Shown here: positions 5,429 to 5,995 of the stretch, piece after piece
How the letters are laid out: every line of letters begins with the position of its first letter
Position numbering within the stretch: position 1 is the stretch's first letter
NCBI GenBank assembly: GCA_945867725.1
Contig: CAMBJI010000133.1
Location: forward strand, 1 to 5,995
Direction of reading: 5' to 3'
Source: Bordetella parapertussis
GTDB taxonomy: Bacteria; Pseudomonadota; Gammaproteobacteria; Burkholderiales; Burkholderiaceae_D
Length of the DNA stretch: 5,995 bases
Translations under genes and position numbers: made by a program
Notes under the pieces: model-generated
Seen by the model: the letters and a program-made list of their open reading frames with translations, nothing else
Told to the model about the DNA's origin: nothing
Database searches by the model: none

Positions 5429-5995
5429 ATGCCACCATCGATCCGACTCTACGATCAGACCGGCGACCATAATGAGGCGCTAATTCTTGACCATCTTGGT
5501 ATGGTCAAACGGATTGCCGTTCATCTGAAGGCTCGCATTCCACCCTTCATGGAGGTCGATGAACTGGTTCAGGTCGGTATGATCGGCCTGATAGAGGCTG
5601 CGCGTGCGTTTGATCCGACCAAGGGTGTCGCGTTTGAAAGCTATGCCCATAACCGCATACGCGGCGCCATGATCGATGAGGTAAGAAGGCTGTCCTTCCT
5701 GCCCCGCTCTGCTGTGGCCTTCAACAAATCACACAGCGCGGCCAACCAGGCACTGGCTTCGGAACTTGGACGTGCGCCCTCGCAAGCGGAACTGGCCGAT
5801 TACATGGGCGTGGGACTGGATGATTTTGAGAAAGACCGGGGTGCAGCACGACAATTCGAAACCTTCTCAATAGAAGTCATTTCAGATGAAGTAATGAACA
5901 TGCCGGAACAGGCATCACGACAGCCAGAGGTGATTGTCGAGGAAGCCCAGATGATGGAAGCCCTAACGGAGGCCATCGAAGGATTGCCCGAGCGC
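5429..5995 (+). CDS. fliA: Flagellar sigma factor FliA (sigma-28), C-terminus cut off by window edge
   Basis: The frame from ATG 5429 is open for 189 codons to the last base, so region 4.2 with its helix-turn-helix is missing; full FliA proteins are about 235-250 aa. Region 2 is clear at about 20-92: GMVKRIAVHLKARIP, DELVQVGMIGLIEAA (44-58), FDPTKG, FESYAHNRIRGAMIDEVRR (69-87). Region 3 follows (SELGRAPSQAELADYMGV, 111-128), and region 4 begins at about 176 and is cut at GLPER. FliA directs RNA polymerase to late flagellar and chemotaxis promoters and is held in check by FlgM. The stretch after DEVRR reads LSFLPRSAVAFNK, where FliA proteins usually have a D-W-x-P-R-S-V-R-R pattern. It is the fourth gene of the flhA operon, so sigma-54 control of fliA is expected. 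A matching sigma-28 promoter lies at 891-917. Confidence 0.93.
   Translation, partial: MPPSIRLYDQTGDHNEALILDHLGMVKRIAVHLKARIPPFMEVDELVQVGMIGLIEAARAFDPTKGVAFESYAHNRIRGAMIDEVRRLSFLPRSAVAFNKSHSAANQALASELGRAPSQAELADYMGVGLDDFEKDRGAARQFETFSIEVISDEVMNMPEQASRQPEVIVEEAQMMEALTEAIEGLPER

Overview
The window is a flagellar biosynthesis segment from a Gram-negative, probably beta- or gammaproteobacterial, host. The evidence is the order flhA-flhF-flhG(fleN)-fliA, a near-perfect sigma-54 promoter, a textbook sigma-28 promoter and lipoprotein/Sec signal peptides. FlhF plus FlhG points to polar flagella of controlled number. Composition is even and moderately GC-rich over the coding regions. I see no insertion sequence, tRNA, CRISPR array or other sign of recent transfer.

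Layout. Positions 1-725 carry a leftward pair: a 202-aa LPP20/FlgP-type lipoprotein (117-725) and, 6 bp behind it, the first 36 codons of an exported protein that runs off the left edge (110 to 1). Positions 726-1231 are a divergent regulatory region of about 500 bp. It holds a sigma-28-type promoter facing left (891-917), a sigma-54-type promoter facing right (1144-1159), a small hairpin near the predicted leftward transcript start, an imperfect palindrome between the promoters, and an AT-rich stretch. From 1232 to the right edge runs a tightly packed rightward operon: flhA (1232-3331), flhF (3343-4611), flhG/fleN (4598-5425, overlapping flhF by 14 bp) and the first 189 codons of fliA (5429-5995, cut by the window edge).

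How the genes work together. FlhA is the export-gate membrane protein of the flagellar type III secretion system. FlhF marks the pole for assembly and FlhG limits flagellar number. FliA is the sigma factor for late flagellar genes. The sigma-54 promoter ahead of flhA would place FliA in an early/middle tier. FliA could then drive the divergent sigma-28 promoter of the FlgP-type lipoprotein pair, giving a compact two-step cascade around one intergenic region.

Most of this is conventional. The points worth a second look are the opposed sigma-54/sigma-28 promoters, an FlhF whose GTPase motifs are visibly degenerate, an FlhG without the N-terminal DQAxxLR activator motif, a divergent region 2.4 in FliA, and a 12-bp tandem repeat in the lipoprotein linker. 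I found no convincing evidence of an undescribed system.
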